A stretch of DNA of 57,555 bases from Massilia timonae CCUG 45783 (GTDB taxonomy: Bacteria; Pseudomonadota; Gammaproteobacteria; Burkholderiales; Burkholderiaceae_D): positions 645,675 to 703,229 of the forward strand of contig NZ_JH992923.1 in NCBI RefSeq assembly GCF_000315425.1. The letters run 5' to 3'. Both the position numbers and the translations under genes were made by a program. This document shows positions 25,089-34,458 of the stretch, piece by piece (position 1 is the first letter of the stretch; the number at the start of each line of letters is the position of its first letter). Below the pieces are notes generated by a model. It was not told where the DNA came from and ran no database searches. It saw only the letters and a program-made list of their open reading frames with translations.

Positions 25089-27521
25089 TCAGCGCTCCAG
25101 CGCATAGGCAATCACATAGTCGCCGCGGTCCGGCGACTGGCGGGCACCGCCGGCCGAAATCAGCACGTACTGCTTGCCGGTCTTGGGCGACACATAACTC
25201 ATCGGCCCGCCCTGGCTGCCCACTGGCAGGCGCGCTTTCCAGACTTCCTTGCCGGTCGCGCTGTCGTAGGCGCGCAGGTAATAGTCCTGGGTGCCGGCGA
25301 TGAACACCAGCCCGCCCTGGGTGGCGAGGGTGCCGCCGAGGGTCGGCATCCCGACCGGCATCTTCATGCCCATCTTGACGCCGAACGGGCCCGTATCCTG
25401 AACGGTGCCAACAGGGACTTGCCACAGCACTTTCCGGGTCTTCAGGTCCACAGCCGACAGGGAGCCGAACGGCGGCTTCTGGCATGGAATGCCCAGCGGC
25501 GACATGAAGCGGTTCTTGTTGACCGCATACGGCGTGCCCTTCAGCGGCACCGCACCCATGCCGGCGTTGACCGCCTCGCCGCCGTTGCTGGCCGGACCGC
25601 TGTCGGTCTGCTGCGGAATCATCTGCACCCACAGTCCCAGGCGCATGTCGTTGACGAAGATGACGTGGTTGTTCGGATCGAGCGACAGGCTGCCCCAGTT
25701 CATGCCGCCCAGCGAACCGGGGAAGCTCAGCGAAACGTCCGTCCCGGGCGCCGTGAACAGGCCTTCGTAGCGCATCGACTTGAAACTGATGCGGCAGGCC
25801 AGTTGGTCGAACGGCGTCGCGCCCCACATATCGGATTCGGTCAGGGTGTCGGCGCCAATCTGCGGCATGCCGACCGAGAACGGCTGGGTCTGCGAATACT
25901 GCTCCTTGAAGATGCCGGCCGTCTTCACCTGGCGCTCCTCGACGCGCGTGAGCGGTTTGCCTGTCATGCGGTCGAGCACGAAGATCTGGCCGGACTTCGA
26001 GCCGAACACCACGGCGGGCGTGGTCGACCCGTCCTTGCCGGGGAAATCGACCAGGCTTGGCTGCATCGGCACGTCGAAGTCCCACAAGTCGTTATGAACC
26101 GTCTGGTACACCCACTTCTCCTTGCCGGTCGTCGCATCCAGGGCGAGGATCGAGGTGGCGTAGCGATGGTCCAGCGGCGTGCGGTTGCCGCCCCACAGGT
26201 CGACCGAGGAACTGCCCATCGGGATGAACACCGTGTTCATGGCCGCGTCGTAGGACATCGGCGCCCACGAGTTGGGCGTGCTGCGGGTGTAGGTCTTGCC
26301 CGGCTCCAGGCGCGCGTTCGGATCGTCCTGGCCGGGATCGAAGGCCCAGCGCATCTGGCCGGTCATCACGTCGAAGCCGCGCAGCACGCCGCCCGGCATG
26401 TCGGTCTGGACGTTGTCCGCCACCCGGCCGCCCACCACCACGGTGGTCCCGGCGACGGTCGGGGCGGAGGTCAGCTGGTACAGGGGATCGGCAGCGGCGC
26501 CAAGGCCCGCTTTCAGGTCGACGATGCCCTTGTCGCCGAAGCCTTCGCACATGGCGCCGCTGTCGGCGTCGATGGCGACGAGGCGCGCGTCGATGGTGTT
26601 CATCAGGATGCGCCGCAGGCAGTTGGCGCCAGGGGAGAGCGTGGCCGGCGCGACCGGCGTGGCGCCCGCCACGGTCGGCTGGACGAGCGGCTCGGCGGCA
26701 TCGAAGTAGGCGAGACCGCGGCAGCGGTTCCAGACCTGCGCCTGGGCATTGAAGTCACGCTCCCACAGCTTCTTGCCGCTGTCGGCATCGACGGCGATCA
26801 CATTGTTATGCGGCGTGCACAGGTAGACTCGGTCGCCGACCTGGAGCGGCGTTTGCTGGTCCTCGGCGCCATTGCCGGTGGGGCTGATCGGCGTGTCGCC
26901 GGTGCGGAAGGTCCAGGCGACCTTCAGGTCTTTCACGTTGTCGCGCGTGATCTGGTCGATCGCGGCAAAGCGGTTGCCGCCCGGCGTGTTGCCGTAGCTG
27001 CTCCAGTTCTTCTGCTCCTGGCCGGGGGCAACGGGAACGAGCGGGACCGGCGTGCCCTGGGCCGCGACGGTCGGGTGCGGCTGGAACATCTGGACGAAAG
27101 CGATGCCCATTCCCAGCGCCAGCACGGCGGCCAGGGCGTAGGCGGTCTTGCTCGCAGGGATTCCGGTCTCGTTCCTGCGCAGCGCCGGCCAGGCCAGCAG
27201 CGCCAGCAGCATCAGGCCGGCGGGCAGCATGAGGCGCGACACCAGCGGCCAGAAGTCGACGCCGGCATCGATCAAGGCCCAGGCCACGGTGCCGGCAAAG
27301 GCCGCACCATAGACGATGACGGCCGATGACTTGAGCCGCATGAACAGGATGGCGGAGGCGATGATGACGATGCCCGCGATCAGAAAGTACAGGCTGCCGT
27401 GTAGAAGCGCCAGTTTGACGCCCCCGACGACGAAGAACAGGCCGGTGGCCAGCAAGGCCAGGCCAAGCAGGATACACCCGGCCCTGAGCGTCGCCGCAGG
27501 AAGGGTTTTATGTGTGGTCAT
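25089..27521 (-). CDS. gcd: Membrane-bound PQQ-dependent glucose dehydrogenase
   Basis: 810 aa from ATG 27521 (GGAGAG upstream). Five N-terminal transmembrane helices (about 1-150) anchor a periplasmic eight-bladed quinoprotein domain. Recognisable motifs are NWSSYGNTPGGNRFAAIDQI, TSAPTVAGTTVVVGGRVADN, HNDLWDFDVPMQPSLVDFPG (active-site Asp region), ESDMWGATPFDQLACRI and GLVFIAGTQDYYLRAYD. It oxidises aldoses such as glucose to lactones and passes electrons to ubiquinone. It is first in an operon with the OprB porin. No PQQ biosynthesis gene is in the window. Confidence 0.93.
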   Translation of the reverse strand: MTTHKTLPAATLRAGCILLGLALLATGLFFVVGGVKLALLHGSLYFLIAGIVIIASAILFMRLKSSAVIVYGAAFAGTVAWALIDAGVDFWPLVSRLMLPAGLMLLALLAWPALRRNETGIPASKTAYALAAVLALGMGIAFVQMFQPHPTVAAQGTPVPLVPVAPGQEQKNWSSYGNTPGGNRFAAIDQITRDNVKDLKVAWTFRTGDTPISPTGNGAEDQQTPLQVGDRVYLCTPHNNVIAVDADSGKKLWERDFNAQAQVWNRCRGLAYFDAAEPLVQPTVAGATPVAPATLSPGANCLRRILMNTIDARLVAIDADSGAMCEGFGDKGIVDLKAGLGAAADPLYQLTSAPTVAGTTVVVGGRVADNVQTDMPGGVLRGFDVMTGQMRWAFDPGQDDPNARLEPGKTYTRSTPNSWAPMSYDAAMNTVFIPMGSSSVDLWGGNRTPLDHRYATSILALDATTGKEKWVYQTVHNDLWDFDVPMQPSLVDFPGKDGSTTPAVVFGSKSGQIFVLDRMTGKPLTRVEERQVKTAGIFKEQYSQTQPFSVGMPQIGADTLTESDMWGATPFDQLACRISFKSMRYEGLFTAPGTDVSLSFPGSLGGMNWGSLSLDPNNHVIFVNDMRLGLWVQMIPQQTDSGPASNGGEAVNAGMGAVPLKGTPYAVNKNRFMSPLGIPCQKPPFGSLSAVDLKTRKVLWQVPVGTVQDTGPFGVKMGMKMPVGMPTLGGTLATQGGLVFIAGTQDYYLRAYDSATGKEVWKARLPVGSQGGPMSYVSPKTGKQYVLISAGGARQSPDRGDYVIAYALER

Positions 27522-27664
27522 TTGAAAAATCTCTCCGAGAACGAATCTTGCGGTGAAGTGGCGACAGGCTCGATTGAAACGACTTGCAAGCATGGCTTCA
27601 GGGGGCGGCGTTGCCGTCCGCCCTTCCTGAGTTGGCGCTACGGCGACATGCCGCAAACGAAGTA

Positions 27665-27682
27665 TAACTAACTAGTTGGTTA
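27665..27682. promoter_or_regulatory. Palindromic operator upstream of gcd
   Basis: TAACTAACTAGTTGGTTA is an 18-bp near-perfect palindrome (one mismatched pair) centred on ACTAGT, 144 bp upstream of the gcd start and 95 bp from the 3' end of the LysR gene. The size and form fit a TetR-family operator. The TetR gene at 22943, on the other side of the operon, is the nearest candidate. Confidence 0.6.
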
Positions 27683-27777
27683 ATTGCTTGGCGAGATTCT
27701 TGGCGTTCATGTCCCGCGATTGCCTTGCGGTCAAGCCTGTGCTTGGCCCTGGAGGAGGATAGGTGCCATGCGGCGGC

Positions 27778-28710
27778 TCAGTGCCGGTCGTTCGAGGCGA
27801 CGAAGCGTTCGAAGGCGCTGCCCAGGAAATCGACGAAGGTGCGAACGCGCGCCGATTGATGCTGGTGCTGCGGGTAGACGGCGTAGATGTCGGCATCCGG
27901 CGTGCGGAACTGCGGCAGCACCTCGACCAGGCGTCCGCTGTCGATGTAGCGCCTGACGTCCCACTCGGCCCGCATCAGGATGCCATGCCCGTCGAGCGCC
28001 CAATTGACGGCGATCTCGCCGTCGTTCGTGGTCAGATTGCCGCGCACCTTCACCGATTCGCCGCGCCCGCTGCTGTCGCGAAAGCGCTGCAGGCGCCAAG
28101 TGCCGTAGGCTTCGTCCCCCTGACGAATGCAGATGCACTTGTGCCGTGCGAGATCCGCGGGCTGGGTCGGGACGCCATTGGCATCGAGGTATTTCGGCGA
28201 TGCGCACAGCACCCGGCGGTTGGTGGCGAGTTTTTTTGCGATCACGCGGGTATCGCTGGGTTCGCCGAACCGGATGCACACGTCGAACTGATCGTCGGTC
28301 AGCGCAGGCGGGTTGACCGACAGCTGCAACTGCACGTCGACCTCGGGATAGCTCAAGACGTATTGCGAAATCGCCGGGGCCACGTGCAGGCGGCCGAATC
28401 CCAGCGTGGCATTGACTCTTAGCAGGCCGGTCGGGCGGCCTTTGGACATGCTCAGCAACTGGTCCAGATCGGCGATCTCGCCAAGGATGCGGCGGGCGTG
28501 CTCGAACAGCGTCTCGCCGTCCGGCGTCAGGCTCATGCGGCGCGTCGTGCGGTTCACCAGCGGTATGCCGAGCCGGCTTTCCATGTGCGCCAGCCGCTGG
28601 CTAACGGCCGCGGTGCTGATGCCGAGCTCGCGCGCCGCGCTGCTCATGCTGCCGCACGTCGCCAGCAGGACGAAAAAGCTCAGTTCGCCAGGCTGCACTC
28701 CAGTACTCAT
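27778..28710 (-). CDS. LysR-family regulator, probably of the tartrate/malate genes
   Basis: 310 aa from ATG 28710; a GTG immediately before it is an alternative. The N-terminal winged HTH (CGSMSSAARELGISTAAVSQ, then RLAHMESRLGIPL) and the LysR substrate domain are complete. The sequence belongs to the large DmlR-like group (NRTTRRMSLTPDGETLFEHA). It is divergent from ttuC with a 127-bp AT-rich spacer, the standard arrangement for a LysR activator and its target, as with E. coli dmlR and dmlA. Confidence 0.9.
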   Translation of the reverse strand: MSTGVQPGELSFFVLLATCGSMSSAARELGISTAAVSQRLAHMESRLGIPLVNRTTRRMSLTPDGETLFEHARRILGEIADLDQLLSMSKGRPTGLLRVNATLGFGRLHVAPAISQYVLSYPEVDVQLQLSVNPPALTDDQFDVCIRFGEPSDTRVIAKKLATNRRVLCASPKYLDANGVPTQPADLARHKCICIRQGDEAYGTWRLQRFRDSSGRGESVKVRGNLTTNDGEIAVNWALDGHGILMRAEWDVRRYIDSGRLVEVLPQFRTPDADIYAVYPQHQHQSARVRTFVDFLGSAFERFVASNDRH

Positions 28711-28837
28711 CACGATTGTTAAGCTGAATTTAAAGAAGGTTTAAGTGTAGCCATAATTTTAATGCTAGTCCATGGCCTACAGTAATCCTGGTCGGAGCAA
28801 TCACGACACCGATTTTTATCACACAGGAGACAAGGCA
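28711..28837. promoter_or_regulatory. Divergent LysR/ttuC promoter region
   Basis: An AT-rich spacer in a GC-rich region. TTAAGCTGAATTTAA at 28719-28733 is a dyad containing a T-N11-A pattern, as expected for a LysR box, close to the regulator start. The ttuC ribosome site AGGAGA is at 28825-28830. The box is a candidate only. Confidence 0.4.
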
Positions 28838-29935
28838 ATGAAGACGTATCAGATCGCGACGATACCGGGCGATGGCATCGGCAAGGAAGTGGTTCCCGCA
28901 GGACGCCTGGTCCTTGAAGCACTGGCCGCGACCGGCGCTGGCTTCGATTTTTCGTTCGAAGATTTCGACTGGGGCGGCGACTACTATCGCAAGCACGGGG
29001 TGATGATGCCTGCCGACGGGCTGGACGCATTGCGCGGCAAGGACGCCATCCTGTTCGGTTCCGCCGGCGATCCCGACATTCCCGATCACATCACGCTGTG
29101 GGGCCTGCGCCTGAAGATCTGCCAGGGCTTCGACCAGTACGCCAACGTGCGTCCGACGCGCATCCTGCCCGGCATCGACGGTCCGCTCAAGCGCTGCGGG
29201 CCGGAAGACCTGAACTGGGTCATCGTGCGCGAGAACTCCGAAGGGGAGTACTCGGGCGTCGGCGGCCGTGTGCACCAGGGGCATCCGATCGAGGCGGCGA
29301 CCGACGTGTGCATGATGACCCGGGTGGGCGTCGAGCGCATCCTGCGCTTCGCGTTCAGGCTGGCGCAGTCCCGGCCACGCAAGCAGCTGACCGTCATTAC
29401 CAAGAGTAATGCCCAGCGCCACGCGATGGTGATGTGGGACGAGATCGCCGTGCAGGTATCCAAGGAATTCCCGGACGTCAAATGGGACAAGGAGCTGGTC
29501 GATGCGGCGACCGCGCGCATGGTCAATCGCCCGGCCACGCTCGACACCATCGTCGCGACGAATCTGCACGCCGACATCCTGAGCGACCTGGCTGCGGCCC
29601 TGGCCGGCAGCCTCGGCATTGCGCCCACCGGCAATATCGACCCTGAGCGCCGGTATCCGTCGATGTTCGAGCCGATCCACGGTTCCGCTTTCGACATCAT
29701 GGGCAAAGGGCTCGCGAATCCGATCGGCACGTTCTGGTCGGTCGTGATGCTGCTCGAGCATCTCGGCGAGCACGAAGCGGCGCAACGCGTCATGAAGGCC
29801 GTGGAGAGCGTCACTGCGGACAAGGCCCTGCATACCGGCGACCTGGGGGGCAAGGCCACGACCGTGCAAGTGACCGCCGCCGTGTGCGAATTCCTGGCGC
29901 GCGGCGCGCAAGCCGACCAGCGGCAAGTCGCATAA
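28838..29935 (+). CDS. ttuC: Tartrate dehydrogenase/decarboxylase (D-malate dehydrogenase type)
   Basis: 365 aa from ATG 28838 (AGGAGA at 7 bases). A beta-decarboxylating dehydrogenase: ATIPGDGIGKEVVPAGRLVL at the N-terminus, NWVIVRENSEGEYSGVGGRV, the catalytic Lys/Asp region (LVDAATARMVNRP, LHADILSDLAAALAGSLGIA) and the NAD-binding end GSAFDIMGKGLANPIGTFWS. The ENSEGEYSGVGG loop is characteristic of tartrate/D-malate rather than isopropylmalate enzymes. NAD-dependent; it would convert tartrate to oxaloglycolate or D-glycerate, or D-malate to pyruvate. First gene of the cluster. Confidence 0.9.
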   Translation: MKTYQIATIPGDGIGKEVVPAGRLVLEALAATGAGFDFSFEDFDWGGDYYRKHGVMMPADGLDALRGKDAILFGSAGDPDIPDHITLWGLRLKICQGFDQYANVRPTRILPGIDGPLKRCGPEDLNWVIVRENSEGEYSGVGGRVHQGHPIEAATDVCMMTRVGVERILRFAFRLAQSRPRKQLTVITKSNAQRHAMVMWDEIAVQVSKEFPDVKWDKELVDAATARMVNRPATLDTIVATNLHADILSDLAAALAGSLGIAPTGNIDPERRYPSMFEPIHGSAFDIMGKGLANPIGTFWSVVMLLEHLGEHEAAQRVMKAVESVTADKALHTGDLGGKATTVQVTAAVCEFLARGAQADQRQVA

Positions 29936-29959
29936 GTCACGTTAGTCACGTAAGTCACG
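29933..29959. repeat. Three tandem 9-bp repeats after ttuC
   Basis: TAAGTCACG, TTAGTCACG, TAAGTCACG in direct succession; the first TAA is the ttuC stop codon. They lie in the 77-bp gap before ttuD. They may be a regulator site or replication-slippage products. Confidence 0.55.
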
Positions 29960-30012
29960 CCGCAAGGCCGGCCGGACCGGCCATCGGCGCCTATAAAAAA
30001 GTTGGAGACAGT

Positions 30013-31293
30013 ATGTTCAATGCATCTGCCGCGGCGATCGACCGCTTGTTGAGGGAGATGTTCGACGCCGGCGTCGCCAGCGCGCAGCCGGCGGTGCGCG
30101 TGCCGCGCTTCCTGCCCCCTGCGCCGAAGGGGCGGCTGATTGTGATCGGCGCCGGCAAGGCTTCCGCCGCCATGGCGCGGGCGGTCGAGGACAATTGGGA
30201 TGGTCCGCTCGAGGGTGTCGTCGTCACGCGCTACGGCCATGCCGTGCCGTGCCGGCGCATCGAGATCATCGAGGCGGGCCACCCGGTTCCCGATGCGAAC
30301 GGTCAGGTGGCCGCGCAGCGCATGCTGCAGCGTGTCAGCGGCCTGAGTGCGGACGATGTCGTGCTGTGCCTGATCTCCGGCGGCGGCTCCGCGCTGCTGC
30401 CGCTGCCCCTCAACGGCGTGACGCTTGAACAGAAGCAGGCGATCAACCGCGCATTGCTCGCCAGCGGGGCCAGCATCTCCGAAATGAATTGCGTACGCCG
30501 CCATCTGTCGGCCATCAAGGGCGGGCGTCTTGCCGCCGCCTGCCATCCCGCCAGGGTGGTCAACCTGATCATGTCGGACGTCCCGGCCGACAGCTTCAGC
30601 GACGTCGCCTCCGGCCCCACGGTGCCCGATCCCAGCACCTGCGCCGACGCGCTGGCGGTGCTGCGCCGCTACGGCATCGAGGTCCCTGCGCCCGTGATGG
30701 ACATGCTCGAGACCGGGCGCGCCGAATCGATGAAGCCTGGCGACCCCCGGCTTGCACGGATCGAATCGCATCTCATCGCCACCCCGCTCCTGTCGCTCGA
30801 GGCAGCCGCCGAGGTCGGCCGCGCGGCAGGCGTCGACGTCCATGTGCTCGGCGACGCCGTGGAAGGCGAAGCGCGCGAAGTCGGCAAGGTGATGGCGGCG
30901 CTGGCGCGCCACGTGAACGGCCGGGGCCAGCCCTTCAAGCCGCCATGCATCCTGCTGTCGGGCGGCGAAACGACGGTGACGGTGCGCGGGGAAGGGCGCG
31001 GCGGACGCAATGTCGAATTCCTCCTCTCCCTGGGCATCGCCCTGAACGGCGAACCGAATATCGTTGCGCTCGCCGGAGATACCGATGGCGTGGACGGGTT
31101 GGAGGAAATCGCCGGCGCGATCGTGCGGCCCGACAGCCTCGCACGGGCGCGCCGCCAGGGCATCCATCCGCCGGCCAGCCTGGCGGACAACGACGCGCAC
31201 GGATTCTTCGAGGCGCTCGGCGATGGCGTGATCACCGGCCCCACGCTGACCAACGTGAATGACCTGCGGATCATCTTCGTCGGAGGACGTTAA
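30013..31293 (+). CDS. ttuD: Glycerate 2-kinase / hydroxypyruvate reductase (MOFRL family)
   Basis: 426 aa from ATG 30013 (GGAGA upstream). It has the DUF4147 N-terminal domain (LIVIGAGKASAAMARAVEDN, EAGHPVPDANG, LISGGGSALLPLP) and the C-terminal MOFRL domain (LLSGGETTVTVRGEGRGGRN, ALAGDTDGVDG). Often annotated hydroxypyruvate reductase (TtuD) after the Agrobacterium tartrate operon, but biochemically this family is glycerate 2-kinase. Here it would phosphorylate D-glycerate made by ttuC to 2-phosphoglycerate. Confidence 0.9.
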   Translation: MFNASAAAIDRLLREMFDAGVASAQPAVRVPRFLPPAPKGRLIVIGAGKASAAMARAVEDNWDGPLEGVVVTRYGHAVPCRRIEIIEAGHPVPDANGQVAAQRMLQRVSGLSADDVVLCLISGGGSALLPLPLNGVTLEQKQAINRALLASGASISEMNCVRRHLSAIKGGRLAAACHPARVVNLIMSDVPADSFSDVASGPTVPDPSTCADALAVLRRYGIEVPAPVMDMLETGRAESMKPGDPRLARIESHLIATPLLSLEAAAEVGRAAGVDVHVLGDAVEGEAREVGKVMAALARHVNGRGQPFKPPCILLSGGETTVTVRGEGRGGRNVEFLLSLGIALNGEPNIVALAGDTDGVDGLEEIAGAIVRPDSLARARRQGIHPPASLADNDAHGFFEALGDGVITGPTLTNVNDLRIIFVGGR

Positions 31294-31419
31294 GGAGCGC
31301 CAGGCCGGAACAGCAGCATAGAGATATTCGCCAGCAACCAGGAACAAGCAGGCGAGCGCATGTAGAAGTCCGTCAGGCCACGTACCGCGGACCGCATGAT
31401 GATCATCCAGGAGACAAGA

Positions 31420-32490
31420 TTGAAAGCGATTGCATTCTTCATTGCGGGACTCTTCGCAGGGGTCGCGCACGCGCAGCGCAGCGTCAGCGTCAGCGTCTAC
31501 GGCATCGTCGATGCGGCATTCGTCGTGGAAAGCGGCGGCAGTGGCGGGCGCGTCAATAAAATCACCAGCGGCGCCGCATCGACCTCGCGGATCGGCTTCC
31601 GGGGCGCCGAGAGGCTGGGCGGCGACCTTTCCGCCTTTTTCACGCTCGAAACGGGAACCAGGATCGACACCGGCGCGCTCGACGCGGACAACACGCTGTT
31701 CAATCGCCAGGCGCTCGTCGGCCTGAAGAGCAGCGCCGGCTCGGTCGCGCTCGGTCGCCAGTACACCCCGTATTACCTGGCGATCTCCGGCGTCGTCGAT
31801 CCGTTCGGCGCGGGTTATGCCGGCTCGTCCAAGAGCCTGTTTCCCGCCAACGGAAGCAACGTCCGCACCAGCAACACCATTACCTATGCCTCGCCAACGC
31901 TCCACGGCGTCGACATGCAGCTGGCCTACAGCCTCGGCGAACAAAGCGATTCATCGGCCGGCCGCCAGTACGGCGGCGCCATCGGCTATGCGCAGGGACC
32001 GTTGACCGTGCGGCTGGCCTACAACGCCAGGAACTCGGATGTGGTCTCGGGCGCGTCGCCCGTCGACCATGACCTTGGACGCAATATCCTGCTGGGCGCG
32101 AACTATGACTTCGGCTGGGTCAGGCTGTATGCCGGCTATGGCATCGACAAGGGTTTCGACAGCGCGCCGCTGCCCAACGCCAACGCCTACGGAGGATTGC
32201 GGGCGACCCCGTCCACGGACAGCCGCAACGTCCTGCTCGGCCTGAAAGCCCCCTTCGGCCCCGGCACGCTGATGTTCTCCCTGATGTACAAGAACGACCG
32301 CACCGCGTTCGACCAGGATGCCGGTGCGGTCGGCCTCGGTTACCTGTACCCGCTGTCGAAGCGTACCGAGCTGTATGCGGCTTATGGCCATATCCGGAAT
32401 CACAACGGCGCCGGCTACACGGTGGCGAACAATTCGGAATCCGGTTCCGGCAGCACCGCCTACAACCTGGGCATCCGCCACTCATTCTGA
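31420..32490 (+). CDS. Gram-negative general porin (betaproteobacterial type)
   Basis: 356 aa. I choose the TTG at 31420 because AGGAGA lies 6 bases upstream and it gives a clean signal peptide (KAIAFFIAGLFAGVAHA, then QRSVSVSVYG). The upstream ATG at 31396 would add eight residues and lacks a site. Mature porin signatures: SVYGIVDAAFVVESGG, RIGFRGAERLGGDLSAFFTL, ALGRQYTPYYLAI, and a C-terminal strand ending RHSF. It lies inside the tartrate cluster and presumably admits the substrate. Confidence 0.9.
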   Translation: MKAIAFFIAGLFAGVAHAQRSVSVSVYGIVDAAFVVESGGSGGRVNKITSGAASTSRIGFRGAERLGGDLSAFFTLETGTRIDTGALDADNTLFNRQALVGLKSSAGSVALGRQYTPYYLAISGVVDPFGAGYAGSSKSLFPANGSNVRTSNTITYASPTLHGVDMQLAYSLGEQSDSSAGRQYGGAIGYAQGPLTVRLAYNARNSDVVSGASPVDHDLGRNILLGANYDFGWVRLYAGYGIDKGFDSAPLPNANAYGGLRATPSTDSRNVLLGLKAPFGPGTLMFSLMYKNDRTAFDQDAGAVGLGYLYPLSKRTELYAAYGHIRNHNGAGYTVANNSESGSGSTAYNLGIRHSF

Positions 32491-32541
32491 GCGGCCGGGC
32501 AACCAGCCGCTTGCCAGTCACGTTTGTCGAAAGGAATGCAC

Positions 32542-34011
32542 ATGCACCGACACCGCAAAGCAAAAATAGTCGCCACGCTGGGCCCGGCCAGCACCGACGC
32601 CGCAACCATCGAATCCATGTTTCGCGCCGGCGCCGACGTGTTCCGGCTCAACTTCAGTCACGGCAGCCATGACGACCACAAGGCCCGGCTCGAGAAGTTG
32701 CGCGCGCTGGAGCGCGAACTGGGCAGGCCGGTGGGGGTGCTGGTCGACCTGCAAGGGCCGAAACTGCGCATCGGCACGTTCTCGGAAGGCGCGATCACCC
32801 TCGCGGCCGGCGCGCCATTCCGGCTCGACCTGGACGCCACCCGCTCTGGAGACCAGGCGCGCGTCGCCCTGCCGCATCCCGAGATCTTTGCTGCGCTCCA
32901 GCGCGGCACGCGACTGCTGCTGGACGATGGGCGCATCGAGCTGGAGGTCGTGCGCTACACCGCCGAGACGGCGGAAACGACGGTCATCAACGGCGGCGTG
33001 CTGTCGGATCGCAAGGGCGTCAACGTGCCGGGCGTGGTGCTGCCGCTGTCGGCATTGACCGACAAGGACCGCAAGGACCTGGCGTTCGCGCTCACCCTGG
33101 GAGTCGACTGGATTGCGTTGTCCTTCGTCCAGCGGGTGGAAGACATCCTGGAGATCAAGGAAATCATCCAGGGGCGCGCCAGCGTCGTCGCCAAACTCGA
33201 AAAGCCGGCGGCGATCGGCCAGCTCGAACCGATCATCCGGGAAGCGGACGCCGTCATGGTCGCGCGCGGCGACCTGGGCGTGGAGATGCCGGCGGAACAG
33301 GTGCCGGCGATCCAGAAGCGCATCGTGCGCGTGTGCCGTCGCCTCGGCAAGCCGGTGATCGTCGCGACGCAGATGCTCGAATCCATGGTGTCGGCGCCCG
33401 TGCCGACGCGCGCCGAGGCGTCCGACGTCGCGACGGCCATCTATGATGGGGTGGACGCCGTCATGTTGTCGGCGGAATCCGCCTCGGGAAAATACCCGGT
33501 CGAAGCGGTCACGATGATGAACGACATCATCGTGCAGACCGAGTCCGACCCCTTTCATGCCGAAAGCCTGACCGTGCACCGCGGGCAGGCCCAGGCGGAG
33601 ATCGCGGACGCCATCGGACTGGCGATGCGCAACGTCGCCGAGCTGCTCGACGTCGCGGCAACGGTCGCCTATACCAGTTCCGGCCATTCCGCCCTGAGAA
33701 TGGCGCGCGAGCGTCCCCAGGTCCCCATCATCGGCATGACGCCGAAGCTTGCCACCGCCCGCAGCCTGGCGCTCGTCTGGGGCGTGCATGCAGTCCTGAC
33801 GCATGACGTCGCCGGCGTGTCGGAAATGACCGATTTCGCCTGCGCAACCGCCATGCGCGAAGGGCTCGCGATCTCGGGACAGACCATCGTCATCGCCGCC
33901 GGCATGCCGTTCGGTACTTCCGGCACGACCAACCTGTTACGGATCGCGCAGCTCGGCGATGCGTCCAGCGAACGAGAGGCTGCGTTCGTAGAAACAAGCA
34001 GTCGAACTTAG
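32542..34011 (+). CDS. ttuE: Pyruvate kinase
   Basis: 489 aa from ATG 32542 (AAAGGA at 7 bases). Complete pyruvate kinase: KIVATLGPASTDAATIESMF, FRLNFSHGSHDDH, VDLQGPKLRIG, the active-site signature VVAKLEKPAAIGQLEPI, MVARGDLGVEMP, and ATQMLESMVSAPVPTRAEAS. In this context it converts phosphoenolpyruvate derived from 2-phosphoglycerate to pyruvate, as TtuE does in the Agrobacterium vitis tartrate operon. The organism probably has another pyruvate kinase elsewhere. Confidence 0.93.
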   Translation: MHRHRKAKIVATLGPASTDAATIESMFRAGADVFRLNFSHGSHDDHKARLEKLRALERELGRPVGVLVDLQGPKLRIGTFSEGAITLAAGAPFRLDLDATRSGDQARVALPHPEIFAALQRGTRLLLDDGRIELEVVRYTAETAETTVINGGVLSDRKGVNVPGVVLPLSALTDKDRKDLAFALTLGVDWIALSFVQRVEDILEIKEIIQGRASVVAKLEKPAAIGQLEPIIREADAVMVARGDLGVEMPAEQVPAIQKRIVRVCRRLGKPVIVATQMLESMVSAPVPTRAEASDVATAIYDGVDAVMLSAESASGKYPVEAVTMMNDIIVQTESDPFHAESLTVHRGQAQAEIADAIGLAMRNVAELLDVAATVAYTSSGHSALRMARERPQVPIIGMTPKLATARSLALVWGVHAVLTHDVAGVSEMTDFACATAMREGLAISGQTIVIAAGMPFGTSGTTNLLRIAQLGDASSEREAAFVETSSRT

Positions 34012-34053
34012 TCAGTTCTTATCAGCGGAAAATAATCAATAGTGGAGACGTAC

Positions 34054-34458
34054 ATGGAATCAGATATCGAAAAGCGCACAATTCGCAAGATCACCTGGCG
34101 TATCGTGCCGTTTATTATGCTCTTGTATTTCATCGCCTATCTCGATCGTGTGAATATCGGATTCGCGGCAATGTCGATGAAGGGGGATCTTGGTTTCACT
34201 GCATCGATACTCGGCTTTGGCGCCGGTATTTTCTTCTGGGGATATTTTCTGTTCGAAGTTCCTTCAAATATCATCCTGCACAAGGTGGGTGCGCGCCTCT
34301 GGATCGCCCGCGTCATGGTCACATGGGGGATCATCTCCGCGTGCATGGCGTTCGTCACCACCCCGACCAGTTTCTATATCGTGCGCTTCCTGCTCGGGGC
34401 CGCAGAGGCCACCTCGTTATACACAACTCGTCAGTCTCCAAGTTCGCGTAGTGCTTGA
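34054..34458 (+). pseudogene. ttuB: MFS tartrate/D-malate transporter, N-terminal part, split by an IS
   Basis: ATG 34054 (GGAGA upstream) starts a typical anion:cation symporter-family protein: IVPFIMLLYFIAYLDRVNIG, then FAAMSMKGDLGF, and four helices ending LLGAAEA. At 34410 the sequence enters the IS and the frame stops at 34458. The downstream part is at 35904. Deleting the IS and one duplication gives an uninterrupted 433-aa protein like TtuB. Confidence 0.88.

Noticed and set aside
29086..31944. 952-codon open frame on the minus strand across ttuC, ttuD and the porin
   Set aside because: It is antisense to three well-supported genes and has low-complexity Arg/Ala/His-rich content, as expected from codon bias in GC-rich DNA.
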